The translations under genes were made by a program, and so were the position numbers. The notes beneath the pieces are model-generated. The model did not search any database, had not been told where the DNA came from, and saw only the letters and a list, made by a program, of their open reading frames with translations. A stretch of 64,000 nt of DNA from Streptomyces sp. NBC_01275 (GTDB lineage: Bacteria; Actinomycetota; Actinomycetes; Streptomycetales; Streptomycetaceae): positions 9,796,001 through 9,860,000 of the forward strand of contig NZ_JAPEOZ010000001.1 in NCBI RefSeq assembly GCF_026340655.1. Reading direction: 5' to 3'. The first letter of the stretch is position 1. Each line of letters opens with the position of its first letter. This document shows positions 49,159 through 57,436 of this stretch, piece by piece.

Positions 49159-50633
49159 TCGACCGGCCAGGTGTGGGCGGGGGCGTTGAGGTGCATGTAG
49201 TCGATGTACAGCTGGGTCATGCGCCGCAGCGCCTCGTGGCGTCCGGCGTGGGCGGCGGCGGTGATGCGGTGGAGGGCCTCCTTCTGCCAGAGGGCTCCGT
49301 TGCGGACGGCGACGCAGCGCTGCTCGATGACGCCGAGCAGCGGTTCGCGCCAGGCGGCGTCCATGCCGGAGCGCTCCAGTCCCCGGTGTGCCAGCGGGAG
49401 CAGCCGCCGCAGGACGAGTTCGGGCGCGGGGACCTCGCCCATGCCGGGCCAGTACAGGCGGGCCTCGATGCCGTGCCGGGCCGCCGCGTGCAGGTTGTCC
49501 TCGGCCGTCTGGAAGGACATCCGCGACCACACCGGCCGCTCCTCCTCCACGAGGGCGCGGGTGAGGCCGTAGTAGAAGGCGCCGTTGGCGAGGGTGTCGG
49601 CGACGGTCGGGCCGGCGGGCAGGCAGCGGTTCTCCACGCGCACGTGCGGGGCGCCGTCGGCGACGGCGTAGACGGGGCGGTTCCAGCGGTAGACGGTGCC
49701 GTTGTGCAGGGTCAGTTCGCCCAGTTCGGGGATGTCCCCCTGCTCCAGCGTCCGGCGAGGGTCCTGCTCGTCGCACAGCGGCAGGAGCGCGGGGAAGTAG
49801 CGCAGGTTCTCCTCGAAGAGGTCGAAGACGCTGGTGATCCACCGCTCTCCGAACCACACCCGGGGCCGTACGCCCTGGGTCTTGATCTCCTGCGGGCGGG
49901 TGTCGGTGGCCTGTTCGAACAGGGGGATACGGGTCTCGTGCCAGAGCTCCCTGTCGAACAGGAACGGCGAGTTGGCCGCCAGCGCCACCTGCACCCCGGC
50001 GATCGCCTGCGCCGCGTTCCAGTAGGCGGCGAACTCCTCGGGAGCGACCTGGAGATGGAACTGGGTGCTGGTGCAGGCCGCCTCCGGGGTGATCGTGTCG
50101 GCGTACGTGCGCAGCCGGTCGACGCCGTCCAGCTCGATGCGCAGATCCTCGCCGCGGGCCGCGAAGATCTGGTCGTTGAGCAGCCGGTAGCGCGCGTTCT
50201 CCGACAGCGCCGCCTCGCCGACGTCCTCCTGCCGCAGGGTGGGCAGGATGCCGATCATGATCAGGTGCGCGCCGACCGACCCGGCGCGCTCCTCGGCGTG
50301 ATTGAGCGCGTCCCGGATCTCGGACTCCCAGGCGTCGGGGCCGCCCTCCGTCAGCCGCCGCGGCGGAACGTTGATCTCGAGGTTGAACCGGCCCAGCTCG
50401 GTGGACCAGGCGGGGTCGGCGATCGCTTCGAGGACGTCGGTGTTGCGCATCGCCGGCTCGCCCGCCTCGTCGACCAGGTTCAGCTCGATCTCCAGCCCCA
50501 CCCGGGGCCGCTCGGCGTCGAACCGCGACTCGCGCAGCATCTGCGCGAACACCTCGAGGCACTCCTGCATCTTGATCCGGTACCGGCGGCGGTCCTCACG
50601 GGTGAAGACCTGCGCCGGGACGTCACGTCCCAT
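49155..50633 (-). CDS. glutamate-cysteine ligase family protein (GCS2-like)
   Basis: ATP-dependent carboxylate-amine ligase of 492 aa of the GCS2 family. Seen are PRVGLEIELNLVDEAGEPAM with the metal-binding Glu residues, ELGRFNLEINVPPRRL, TSTQFHLQVAPEEFAAYWN, and VRVENRCLPAGPTVADTLAN for the second Glu-rich site. Members join glutamate to an amine; in mycothiol-making actinobacteria glutathione is not expected, so a gamma-glutamyl product of another amine, or an ergothioneine-type step, is more likely than glutathione. The ATG at 50633 has GGGAGAGCCC in front. Confidence 0.85.
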   Translation of the reverse strand: MGRDVPAQVFTREDRRRYRIKMQECLEVFAQMLRESRFDAERPRVGLEIELNLVDEAGEPAMRNTDVLEAIADPAWSTELGRFNLEINVPPRRLTEGGPDAWESEIRDALNHAEERAGSVGAHLIMIGILPTLRQEDVGEAALSENARYRLLNDQIFAARGEDLRIELDGVDRLRTYADTITPEAACTSTQFHLQVAPEEFAAYWNAAQAIAGVQVALAANSPFLFDRELWHETRIPLFEQATDTRPQEIKTQGVRPRVWFGERWITSVFDLFEENLRYFPALLPLCDEQDPRRTLEQGDIPELGELTLHNGTVYRWNRPVYAVADGAPHVRVENRCLPAGPTVADTLANGAFYYGLTRALVEEERPVWSRMSFQTAEDNLHAAARHGIEARLYWPGMGEVPAPELVLRRLLPLAHRGLERSGMDAAWREPLLGVIEQRCVAVRNGALWQKEALHRITAAAHAGRHEALRRMTQLYIDYMHLNAPAHTWPVD

Positions 50634-50756
50634 GGGCTCTCCCGACTCGTCCGCCCCTCCCGGACGCTCCTCCCGGACGCCTCTCACCTCCAGCGTCGCA
50701 CCGCCGACCGGCCCTGACCACCAGACGGGACAGGGCCGGCCGGGCCCGGGTCGGGC

Positions 50757-52214
50757 CTACTCGTCGATCGCCGCGCCGAAGAGCGCGTCCGTGCCCGACG
50801 TGGCGAAGGAGCCGCCGCCGTACAGCCAGGAGCCGTCGGCGGTGATGCCCGTGGTCGCGGCGGGGAAGGCGATCACGACGCCGTCGCCCGTGTTCTCGCC
50901 GGGGGCGGCGGCCAGCAGTTCGCAGCGGCCGCCGCGGTCGGTGTCCACGAGCCGGACCTGGGCGCCGAAGGCGTCAGCGGCCTCGGCCGAGCCGGGCACG
51001 TACGTCGAGTTCTGGTCGAAGGAGCGCACGCCGGCCGGCGTCCAGCCGCGCTGCTGGCCGCGGATCACCCACACCGCGCCCGCGTCGGCCACCGTGCCGA
51101 TGTCCTCGCCGGGGGCGCCGATCGCGATGTCCGCGTAGCCGTCGCCGTCGGTGTCGGCGACCGACAGGTCGGCGCCCCAGCCGTCGCCCTCCTCCGCGGC
51201 GCCCGGGACACCGGGGGAGTCCTGGGTCAGCTCGTCGGCGAGGTCGGTGAGGCCGTCCTCGCCGCCGTAGCGGATGGCGACGAGGCCTCCGGACTCGGAG
51301 CTGCTCTCGTCGCCGGTGACCAGCTCGTCGTATCCGTCGCCGTTGACGTCGCCGGCCGCCGCGGACGGGCCGCCGGTGAGGTCGCGGACGTAGGCCAGGG
51401 CGTGCTCGCCGCCCTTGAAGACCACCGAGCGGCCGCGCACCCCCTCGTCGTCCACCAGGCTGTAGCCGGAGACGACGAGGTCGGCGTAGCCGTCGCCGTC
51501 GAAGTTCCCGGTGGTGAGGCCGGCCGGGACGACGGAGCGGTCGCCGGGGTCGTCGACGGTCTCCAGCCGGGTGACGCGGAGCAGGGGGCCCTCGTCGGAG
51601 AACAGGTCGACGCCCTCGTCGTCGGAGACGGCGATCATGTCGCCCGGGGTCGCGGCGGTGAAGCGGGCCGCGGCGACCGCGCCGCCGTAGCCGACCTCCC
51701 GCTTCGGCGTGACGGCCTCCAGGGAGACGCTGCCGACGCCCCGCAGACCGCTCGCGGAGCCGTACAGCACGTTCGCCCGGCCCGCGTCCACCACTCCGGC
51801 CAGGTCCTCGCCGGGCGAGCCGATGATCGCGTCGTCGTAGCCGTCGGAGTTCACGTCGCCGGTGGCCACGGCGGCGCCGAAGGCGTCTCCGGCCTCGGCC
51901 GTGCCGGAGACGCCGGCCGTGGACTGGCTGAAGACGGCGGTACGGACCCTGGGCCGGGTGTCGGCCGTTCCGATGCCGCCGGCCGAGCCGTACTGGACGG
52001 TGACGTAGCCCGCGCCCTTCTTGCCGCCGACCGTGCCGCCCGGAGCGCCGGTCAGGACGTCGTTGTAGCCGTCCCCGTCGAAGTCGCTGTTGCGGTCACT
52101 GGCGTCCGTCCCGCCCGTCGTGCCCGCGAAGGCGGCGGGCGCGACGGTGATCCCGGCTCCGGTCATGAGCAGGAAGGCGGCGGCGCCGAGCGCGAGATTC
52201 CTACGGTTGGTCAT
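50757..52214 (-). CDS. secreted FG-GAP repeat (integrin-like beta-propeller) protein
   Basis: Exported protein of 485 aa with a Sec signal (NLALGAAAFLLMTGAGITVA, cleavage near AFA-GTT). It consists of seven FG-GAP/VCBS-type repeats, each with a D-x-D-G-D-G-Y-x-D calcium loop: DFDGDGYNDVLTGAPGG, DVNSDGYDDAIIGSPGE, NFDGDGYADLVVSGYS, DVNGDGYDELVTGDES, DTDGDGYADIAIGAPGE and others. Repeats are followed by VxYG or VVIRGQ strands. The likely fold is a seven-bladed propeller. Such proteins bind ligands or cell-wall components, but the partner is unknown. Confidence 0.9.
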   Translation of the reverse strand: MTNRRNLALGAAAFLLMTGAGITVAPAAFAGTTGGTDASDRNSDFDGDGYNDVLTGAPGGTVGGKKGAGYVTVQYGSAGGIGTADTRPRVRTAVFSQSTAGVSGTAEAGDAFGAAVATGDVNSDGYDDAIIGSPGEDLAGVVDAGRANVLYGSASGLRGVGSVSLEAVTPKREVGYGGAVAAARFTAATPGDMIAVSDDEGVDLFSDEGPLLRVTRLETVDDPGDRSVVPAGLTTGNFDGDGYADLVVSGYSLVDDEGVRGRSVVFKGGEHALAYVRDLTGGPSAAAGDVNGDGYDELVTGDESSSESGGLVAIRYGGEDGLTDLADELTQDSPGVPGAAEEGDGWGADLSVADTDGDGYADIAIGAPGEDIGTVADAGAVWVIRGQQRGWTPAGVRSFDQNSTYVPGSAEAADAFGAQVRLVDTDRGGRCELLAAAPGENTGDGVVIAFPAATTGITADGSWLYGGGSFATSGTDALFGAAIDE

Positions 52215-52519
52215 GTATGGGTCCCCGTTTTCTCGTTGTGCGGTGTTTCCCCGTTTGTCACCGACGCCCAGTTCGACACGAGATGCCGTATCGGGGTTGT
52301 ATCTCCGCGTCCAGCTGTGACAGGTCGGTTACAAACGGCAACCGTGGCGTCGTCCGTCAACCCATCCGTCAACCCGTCTGTCGACCCGTCCCGTCATCCG
52401 GTATGGGAAGAACTTCCCATGTCGTCCCGGGGCGGTCGCCCGGCAGTGTGCCCGGTGGAGGCGTTCTCGCCTCCGTGGGTCCGTGTGCGCTGCGGCGCGC
52501 CGACACGAAGGGACACGGC
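52215..52519. repeat. intergenic region with 12-bp tandem repeat (52356-52391)
   Basis: No gene is supported in these 305 bp between the divergent FG-GAP and 614-aa protein genes. GTCAACCCATCC, GTCAACCCGTCT and GTCGACCCGTCC are three consecutive 12-bp units at 52356-52391. The rest holds both promoters; no convincing palindrome was seen. Confidence 0.6.
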
Positions 52520-54364
52520 ATGTCGTTCTCCGATCTGATCTCCCCCAAAGCCGCCGACCACCTCGCCGCGTTCGGCCCGGGCGAGGAGGGCCGGGCCGCC
52601 CGGCTCAACTACGACGTCCCGCTGCCGGGCGCCTACTCCTGGGACCGACTCGTGGGCGCCCAGGTGCCGGCGGACTGGTTCGTCGACGGAGCCCGACGCC
52701 TGGGCAGGTCGCTGCTCGAACTGGGCGTGGTGACGGGTGACGAGGGGCGTCTGGTCAGCGTGGACCGGGCGAAACTGGCCCAGCTGTACCGGCGGCTGCT
52801 GCCGCCGACGGCACGTCCGTCGCTGCGCCTGGTGGCCGAGGTGGGCGGTGTGGTCGAGCCGCTGCTCGACCAGGACGGCCCGGGCCGGCGCCAGGGTCTG
52901 CAGGCCGAGGGCCGACTGGTCGACCCGCTTCCCCGCCGGGCTCTCGTCGCGGAGCCGGACGACGTCGACCTCCAGCGCATCCGCACCGAGTCCTTCCTCG
53001 ACCGGCTCGCCGAACGGGAGTCGGCCGTACGTCCCGAGCAGGGCACCGCCGAGATCGTGCTGCCGCTGCCCGGCATCGGGCAGAGCATCCGTTCCGTGCC
53101 CGTGGACCCGGTCGCGCAGGCGGTTCCCCGGCTTGCCCTGGTGGAGACCTGGGAGCTGCGGTCGCACCTCGGCGACTACGGTCTGGGCCGCACCCTCCAG
53201 ACGTTCTCCCTGCTGCCCGGCGAGCGCACCACGATCACCGTGCAGACCTGGCGCACCGAGGCCGCCACCCGCGACGACGCCACCTCGATCTTCGACTCCT
53301 CGGACACGGCCGCGCAGAGCCGCTTCACGAACAGCGTCTCCACCCAGACCGGGGCCGCCTACCAGGACCAGGGCGGCTGGGCCACCTCGGTGTCCACCAG
53401 CGCCTCGGCCGGTGTCAACGTCGGGCTGTGGCACGCGGACTTCGACATGGAAGCCGGGTTCGCCGCCAACCACCAGGAGGCCAGCCGGCGCTTCAGCACC
53501 TCGGTCAGCGAGGCCGCCTTCGAGCATGCCTCCCAGGTCAACAACAGCCGCCGCCAGTCCATTTCGAGCTCGTCGAGCACCAGCACGGCGAGCGGTACGG
53601 CCACCACGGTCGTCCGTGAGCTGAGCAACACCAACCTGCGACGCGTGCTGAACTTCGTCTTCCGCGAACTGAACCAGACGTACCGGACCGAGGTCGTGCT
53701 ACGGGACGTCAAGGTCGCCTTCTGCAACGGCAGGCAGGGCTCGGCTGAGATCGTCCCGCTGCCCGAGCTCGGGCGACTGCTGCGCCGCCACATCAAGCCG
53801 GAGCACCAGAAGGAGGCGGCCCGCTTCATCCTGGCGCTGTGCGCCCAGCGCGTGGACGCCGACGGGGCTGCCGTCGCCACGGTGCAGGTGGGCACGGACC
53901 CCCAGGGCGTCGCCTACCAGTGGAAGCCGGCCGCGCTGAAGCCCGACGGCACCCTGGAGTTCGACGGCGATCCCCTCGCCTCGAAGGTCCGCTGGCGCTT
54001 CGCGCCCGTCGACGGCACGGGCCGGGAGAGCCGCGGTGTGGTCATGCACCGGGACACCGTCGTCCTGCGCACGGACAACCTGGTCGTGGAGGCCCTCCTC
54101 GGTCAGGCCGACGCACTCGACCCCTACGGCTGCGCACTGCAGGCGCTCGACCTGCTCGACCGGCAGTCGCAGACCCGGGCCCGCGACGCGGAGACCCGGC
54201 GGGTCACGGACGCGCTCGCCCTCGTCTCGGCGCAGAAGGACGACGAGCGCGTCGACGCCTGGCAGAAGATCTTCCCCGACGAGCCCGAGATCGAGGTCGT
54301 GCCGGTCGCCGCCGTCGCGAACCACGACAACCACAACGGCCACAACGGCCACGTCGAGCGCTGA
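52520..54364 (+). CDS. large protein of unknown function with Ser/Thr-rich central region
   Basis: Protein of 614 aa. I do not recognise its family. It has no signal peptide and begins MSFSDLISPKAADHLAAFGPG. An N-terminal helical part (to about 170) leads to a central region with TLQTFSLLPGERTTITVQTW near 235-255 and Ser/Thr-rich helices (TSVSTSASAGVNVG, SRRQSISSSSSTSTASGTAT) spanning about 275-360, then a conserved-looking core RRVLNFVFRELNQTYRTEVVLRDVKVAFCNG. The C-terminal third is mixed, ending in a HDNHNGHNGH tail. GGACACGGC precedes the ATG. A short gene with a strong ribosome site follows after 11 bp, so the two form an operon. Confidence 0.75.
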   Translation: MSFSDLISPKAADHLAAFGPGEEGRAARLNYDVPLPGAYSWDRLVGAQVPADWFVDGARRLGRSLLELGVVTGDEGRLVSVDRAKLAQLYRRLLPPTARPSLRLVAEVGGVVEPLLDQDGPGRRQGLQAEGRLVDPLPRRALVAEPDDVDLQRIRTESFLDRLAERESAVRPEQGTAEIVLPLPGIGQSIRSVPVDPVAQAVPRLALVETWELRSHLGDYGLGRTLQTFSLLPGERTTITVQTWRTEAATRDDATSIFDSSDTAAQSRFTNSVSTQTGAAYQDQGGWATSVSTSASAGVNVGLWHADFDMEAGFAANHQEASRRFSTSVSEAAFEHASQVNNSRRQSISSSSSTSTASGTATTVVRELSNTNLRRVLNFVFRELNQTYRTEVVLRDVKVAFCNGRQGSAEIVPLPELGRLLRRHIKPEHQKEAARFILALCAQRVDADGAAVATVQVGTDPQGVAYQWKPAALKPDGTLEFDGDPLASKVRWRFAPVDGTGRESRGVVMHRDTVVLRTDNLVVEALLGQADALDPYGCALQALDLLDRQSQTRARDAETRRVTDALALVSAQKDDERVDAWQKIFPDEPEIEVVPVAAVANHDNHNGHNGHVER

Positions 54365-54375
54365 CCGGAGGGGTC

Positions 54376-54588
54376 ATGAGCACATCCTCCGCGACAGCGG
54401 GCTGTACCGGGGCGACCGCCTCGGGCGCCGGCTTCACCGGATCGGTCCCGGTGGCGGTCCCCGCCTCCTCCGCCGACTACGACGCGACCGTCGCCGAGAT
54501 CTCCGTGTCGGACACCGCGGTCACCGCCTACGACGGGGTGAGAGGGGATCTTTCCGGTGATCAGCCGACGAAACGGCACGAAGTGTAG
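54376..54588 (+). CDS. small protein downstream of the 614-aa protein
   Basis: Protein of 70 aa rich in Ala, Ser, Thr and Val: MSTSSATAGCTGATASGAG, then VPVAVPASSADYDATVAEIS. The ATG has GGAGG six bases upstream, and the gene begins 11 bp after the previous stop, so it is likely translated. No family recognised. The acidic and polar composition with one Cys gives no function. A repeat of GATCTTTCC (54547 and 54588) brackets its end. Confidence 0.6.
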   Translation: MSTSSATAGCTGATASGAGFTGSVPVAVPASSADYDATVAEISVSDTAVTAYDGVRGDLSGDQPTKRHEV

Positions 54589-54641
54589 ATCTTTCCCCGA
54601 AAAGCAGGCAAAGGATCTGGCGTCCGACGCACCCTTGAGCC

Positions 54642-55430
54642 ATGGGGGAACTGTCCGCGCACGACTATGAACGCATGCTCGACCTGGCGGTCGCCGTCAT
54701 CGAGAACCCGTCCCCGCAGGCCGTCTGGCACCTGGTGGGGGAGGAGCTCGTCACCGGGCTCGACGCGACGACCGCGATCTTCGTGGAACTGCACCACCGG
54801 CGCCGTACCGGCCGCGCCGAGGGCTGGGCTCCGCAGTGGGTCGGAGGAACGCCGCTCGAGGACCTCGTGCACCGACGGATGCGCCAGCGGCATCCGCTCT
54901 TCGTGTACGTCTCGCACGGCGAACTCCGGCCCACGACGGTGGACGAGACAGCCGACCGCACGCAGTGGCGCCGCTCCGACTGCTTCAGCGAGGCCTACGA
55001 GATCTACGGCACCACCCGCCAGATGGTGCTCCCGCTGTTCGTCTCCGCCGACGTCATCCGCGGCTTCATCCTCGGCAGGCCCGGCCAGGACTTCAGCACC
55101 CGCCGACTGGCCTTCGCCCGCCGCGTCCAGCCCCTGCTGCACGCGGCGGACCGTCATCTGGAGGCCCTGCGGCACACCGCCGCCCCGTCCCAGGACGCCG
55201 ACCCCGACGCCCGCGCCCGCGCGGCGGCCGTGCACGGGATCACTCCTCGGGAACTCGCCGTGCTGGGCCTGCTGGCCGACGGGCTCACGGCCCTGTCGAT
55301 CGCCCGACGCCTGGCCATCTCCCCGCACACGGTCAACCGCCACCTGGAGAAGATCTACCGCAAACTCGACACCCGCGACCGGCTGACCACCGTACTGCTG
55401 GCCCGAAAGCTCGGTCTGGTCCGGGGCTGA
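54642..55430 (+). CDS. LuxR-family transcriptional regulator
   Basis: Regulator of 262 aa. A GAF-like N-terminal sensor region (about 20-180) carries RMRQRHPLFVYVS and TRQMVLPLFVSADVIRGFILGRPGQDFS. The C-terminal LuxR helix-turn-helix is ITPRELAVLGLLADGLTALSIARRLAISPHTVNRHLEKIYRKLDTRDR (about 200-247), complete. The gene faces away from the convergent alginate lyase gene, 26 bp between stops. The target is unknown. The unlinked GATCTTTCC boxes upstream may belong to its promoter. Confidence 0.9.
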   Translation: MGELSAHDYERMLDLAVAVIENPSPQAVWHLVGEELVTGLDATTAIFVELHHRRRTGRAEGWAPQWVGGTPLEDLVHRRMRQRHPLFVYVSHGELRPTTVDETADRTQWRRSDCFSEAYEIYGTTRQMVLPLFVSADVIRGFILGRPGQDFSTRRLAFARRVQPLLHAADRHLEALRHTAAPSQDADPDARARAAAVHGITPRELAVLGLLADGLTALSIARRLAISPHTVNRHLEKIYRKLDTRDRLTTVLLARKLGLVRG

Positions 55431-55456
55431 ACTCCCGCGCGGGGCGAGGGCCGCCG

Positions 55457-56233
55457 TCAGCCGTGTGTGACGTTCAGGCCGTAGAACGCGACGCGCGCGC
55501 CCTTGGTGGTGCTGTCGGAGGACGACTGGTTGTAGGAACCGGCCTTGAAGTACTGCTTGTACGGAAAGAACGACGACGGGATCGGGTAGTGCGTGGTGCT
55601 GCCGTCGACGGTCAGGTCGACGGTGTCGCCGCCGGAGACGGCGATGGTGTAGCTCCAGGTCTTGCCGACGGACACATGCCCCACGGTGTGCAGGGTCTGG
55701 CCGCCCGCGGGCGAGTTCTCGGTGCCGACGACGATGTCGCCGCCGGCGCGGTAGTACAGCTCCATCAGCGGCTTGGTCGACGAGCCGCCGGAGCCGAGGT
55801 GGATCTGGCCGACGCACACGTTCGAGGTCACCGACACGACCCGTAGCGTCGCGCTCAGCCGGTGGCTCCCGCCCAGCGACCAGTCCGCGGCGCCGCCGTC
55901 GCGCTTCATCTCCCGCAACTCCGAGCGGGCGTACCGGGAGTTGGGGGTGGTGACGCCCTTCTCGGGGGCCCAGAAGGTCATCGCGCCGTCGCGGGTGTCG
56001 GTGTAGAAGTACGCGTCCTGGTAGCCGTTCGCTCCCTGCAGCCGGGACGAGGAGACGGTGGTCGGCGAGCCGGGGGAGCCCACCGGCTCCTGCAACTGCC
56101 AGACGGACAGGTCGAAGTTGCCGCCGGGGGCGACCTTGGGGTCGGCGGCGCCCGCGTTGGTGGCGCCCAGGAGGGTCACCGCGGTGACGATGCCCGCGAC
56201 GGTGGCCGCGGCCAGAGCTCTGGAACGGATCAT
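55457..56233 (-). CDS. secreted PL7 alginate lyase
   Basis: Polysaccharide lyase family 7 enzyme of 258 aa, which cleaves alginate by beta-elimination outside the cell. A Sec signal (RALAAATVAGIVTAVTLLGA, cleavage near AGA-ADP) leads to the mature enzyme. The three family signatures are intact: RSELREM with Arg103, Glu105 and Arg107; QIH with Gln143 and His145; and YFKAGSYNQ with Tyr228 and Lys230 to Gln236. It has no extra binding module. ATG at 56233 follows GAAGGACGTCGAC. A long inverted repeat lies 30 bp upstream, suggesting substrate-dependent control. Confidence 0.95.
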   Translation of the reverse strand: MIRSRALAAATVAGIVTAVTLLGATNAGAADPKVAPGGNFDLSVWQLQEPVGSPGSPTTVSSSRLQGANGYQDAYFYTDTRDGAMTFWAPEKGVTTPNSRYARSELREMKRDGGAADWSLGGSHRLSATLRVVSVTSNVCVGQIHLGSGGSSTKPLMELYYRAGGDIVVGTENSPAGGQTLHTVGHVSVGKTWSYTIAVSGGDTVDLTVDGSTTHYPIPSSFFPYKQYFKAGSYNQSSSDSTTKGARVAFYGLNVTHG

Positions 56234-56262
56234 GTCGACGTCCTTCGCTGGGGGTGTAATTC

Positions 56263-56291
56263 TCATACATGAACCGCGTGTTCATGTATGA
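56263..56291. promoter_or_regulatory. 12-bp-arm inverted repeat upstream of the alginate lyase gene
   Basis: TCATACATGAAC (56263-56274) and GTTCATGTATGA (56280-56291) form a perfect inverted repeat with a 5-bp spacer. It lies 30 bp upstream of the start codon, where a repressor would block the promoter. The repeat is likely an operator for a sugar-acid regulator (for example GntR or LacI type). Confidence 0.7.
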
Positions 56292-56419
56292 ACCTTTCAC
56301 TCGCAGTGACGCTAAAGGTCTGGACCATCACGGTCAAGAGGTGTGCGGACGCGCCGTGTTTCCGGGTGCGTTGGTGTGGGGGGCCGCTGTCGATACGGTG
56401 TTGAAAAATACTGAATGAT

Positions 56420-56485
56420 GAGATCAACTTCTGCGTGAACCGGGTAGGTGATCTTGAGTTCCTGCCCTCGGAAAGGTCCCCGCTG
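56420..56485 (+). promoter_or_regulatory. conserved upstream block of the second small paralogue
   Basis: GAGATCAACT at 56420, CGGGTAGG at 56441, CCTGCCC at 56461 and CGGAAAGG at 56469 repeat the block found upstream of the paralogue at 41114 with nearly the same spacing. Spacing between GATC and GGGTAG is 16 bp here, again close to a stress-sigma promoter. Confidence 0.6.
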
Positions 56486-56902
56486 ATGTCTCGCCTCCCC
56501 GCACCCGCCGTATCGACCGTCTCGGCCATATCGGCCGCCGCCGTGTTGCCCGGGCGCGGCCCCGGACGAGGGCTTCCGCGGGCGGACACGGGGGCCGATG
56601 TGCTGCGGATCCTCTCCAACCCCCGTACCGCCGCGTTCTTGACGGTGCATCAGAACGGGCGTCGTCGGTACGGTTACTGGCAGGCCTATGACTCCGCCAC
56701 CGGGACGGGCGGCTGTCACGTCGCCCTGCCCACCGCCGTGTGCGACGAGTTGGAGCGCGCGAGGCGGATCACCTTCGGCGAGCCGGTCGTCGATCCGACC
56801 AGGACCACCTACCGCGTCCTGACCACCCGTCGCCCCGAGTCCGTCCGCACCGTCCCCGCACCGGCCCGCGCCACGACCGGCGGCTTTACCCGGGCGGCCT
56901 GA
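56486..56902 (+). CDS. small conserved protein, paralogue 2
   Basis: Protein of 138 aa. The N-terminal 40 residues (Ala/Gly/Pro-rich) differ from paralogue 1, but the core is the same: ADVLRILSNPRTAAFLTVHQNGRRRYGYW, then DSATGTGGCHVALPTAVCDELERARRITFGEPVVDPTRTTYRVL. It ends in TTGGFTRAA. Two Cys sit in GGCHVALPTAVC. No family function known. The upstream block shared with 41114 shows that both genes are probably co-regulated. It is divergent from the alginate lyase gene. Confidence 0.75.
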   Translation: MSRLPAPAVSTVSAISAAAVLPGRGPGRGLPRADTGADVLRILSNPRTAAFLTVHQNGRRRYGYWQAYDSATGTGGCHVALPTAVCDELERARRITFGEPVVDPTRTTYRVLTTRRPESVRTVPAPARATTGGFTRAA

Positions 56903-56925
56903 GGCCGGCGGTTAGGGTCGTCGGC

Positions 56926-57360
56926 ATGAGCGAAGAAACCCTGCGTCTCGTCACCGTGGAGCGGACCGGCGGCGGACGGTTCACGGCGACGAACCCCCGT
57001 GGCGGCACGATCAGCTTCGGCACCGGCTCCGACGCCGACGGCGCTTTCACGCCGGTGGAGTTGCTGCTCGCGGCGATCGGGGGATGCACGGCCGCCGACG
57101 TGGACGTCGCCACCGCCCGGCATGCGGAGCCCAGCGAGTTCGCCGTCACCGTGACCGGAGACAAGGTCAGCGACGACTTCGGCAACCGGATGACCGACCT
57201 CGTCGTCACGTTCTCCGTCGCCTTCCCGGACGGCGAAGGCGCCGACCGGGCCCGCACGATCCTTCCTCGTGCGGTGCAGACGTCCCACGCACGCCTGTGC
57301 ACGGTCAGCCGTACGGTCGAGATCGGCACGCCCGTCACCGCGCGGGTCGCGGACGCCTGA
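56926..57360 (+). CDS. OsmC family peroxidase-like protein
   Basis: OsmC/Ohr-type protein of 144 aa. Typical features are PVELLLAAIGGCTAADVDVATAR with the peroxidatic Cys in GGCTAADV, the Glu/Arg network around FTPVE, and a late second motif SHARLCTVSRTV with the resolving-like Cys. These proteins reduce organic hydroperoxides, usually with a thiol partner. It starts 23 bp after the preceding small gene and could be co-transcribed with it, which would fit a stress role. Confidence 0.87.
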   Translation: MSEETLRLVTVERTGGGRFTATNPRGGTISFGTGSDADGAFTPVELLLAAIGGCTAADVDVATARHAEPSEFAVTVTGDKVSDDFGNRMTDLVVTFSVAFPDGEGADRARTILPRAVQTSHARLCTVSRTVEIGTPVTARVADA

Positions 57361-57436
57361 CCGGCCGTACGCACCGGCGGCGTGCCGGGCGTGCCGGGCC
57401 GGACCCGGGGCCGCGTGCGGGGTTACCGTCGGCCGT

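Noticed and set aside
49155..50633. Glutathione synthesis gene
   Set aside because: Streptomyces make mycothiol; a GCS2-type ligase alone does not show glutathione synthesis.
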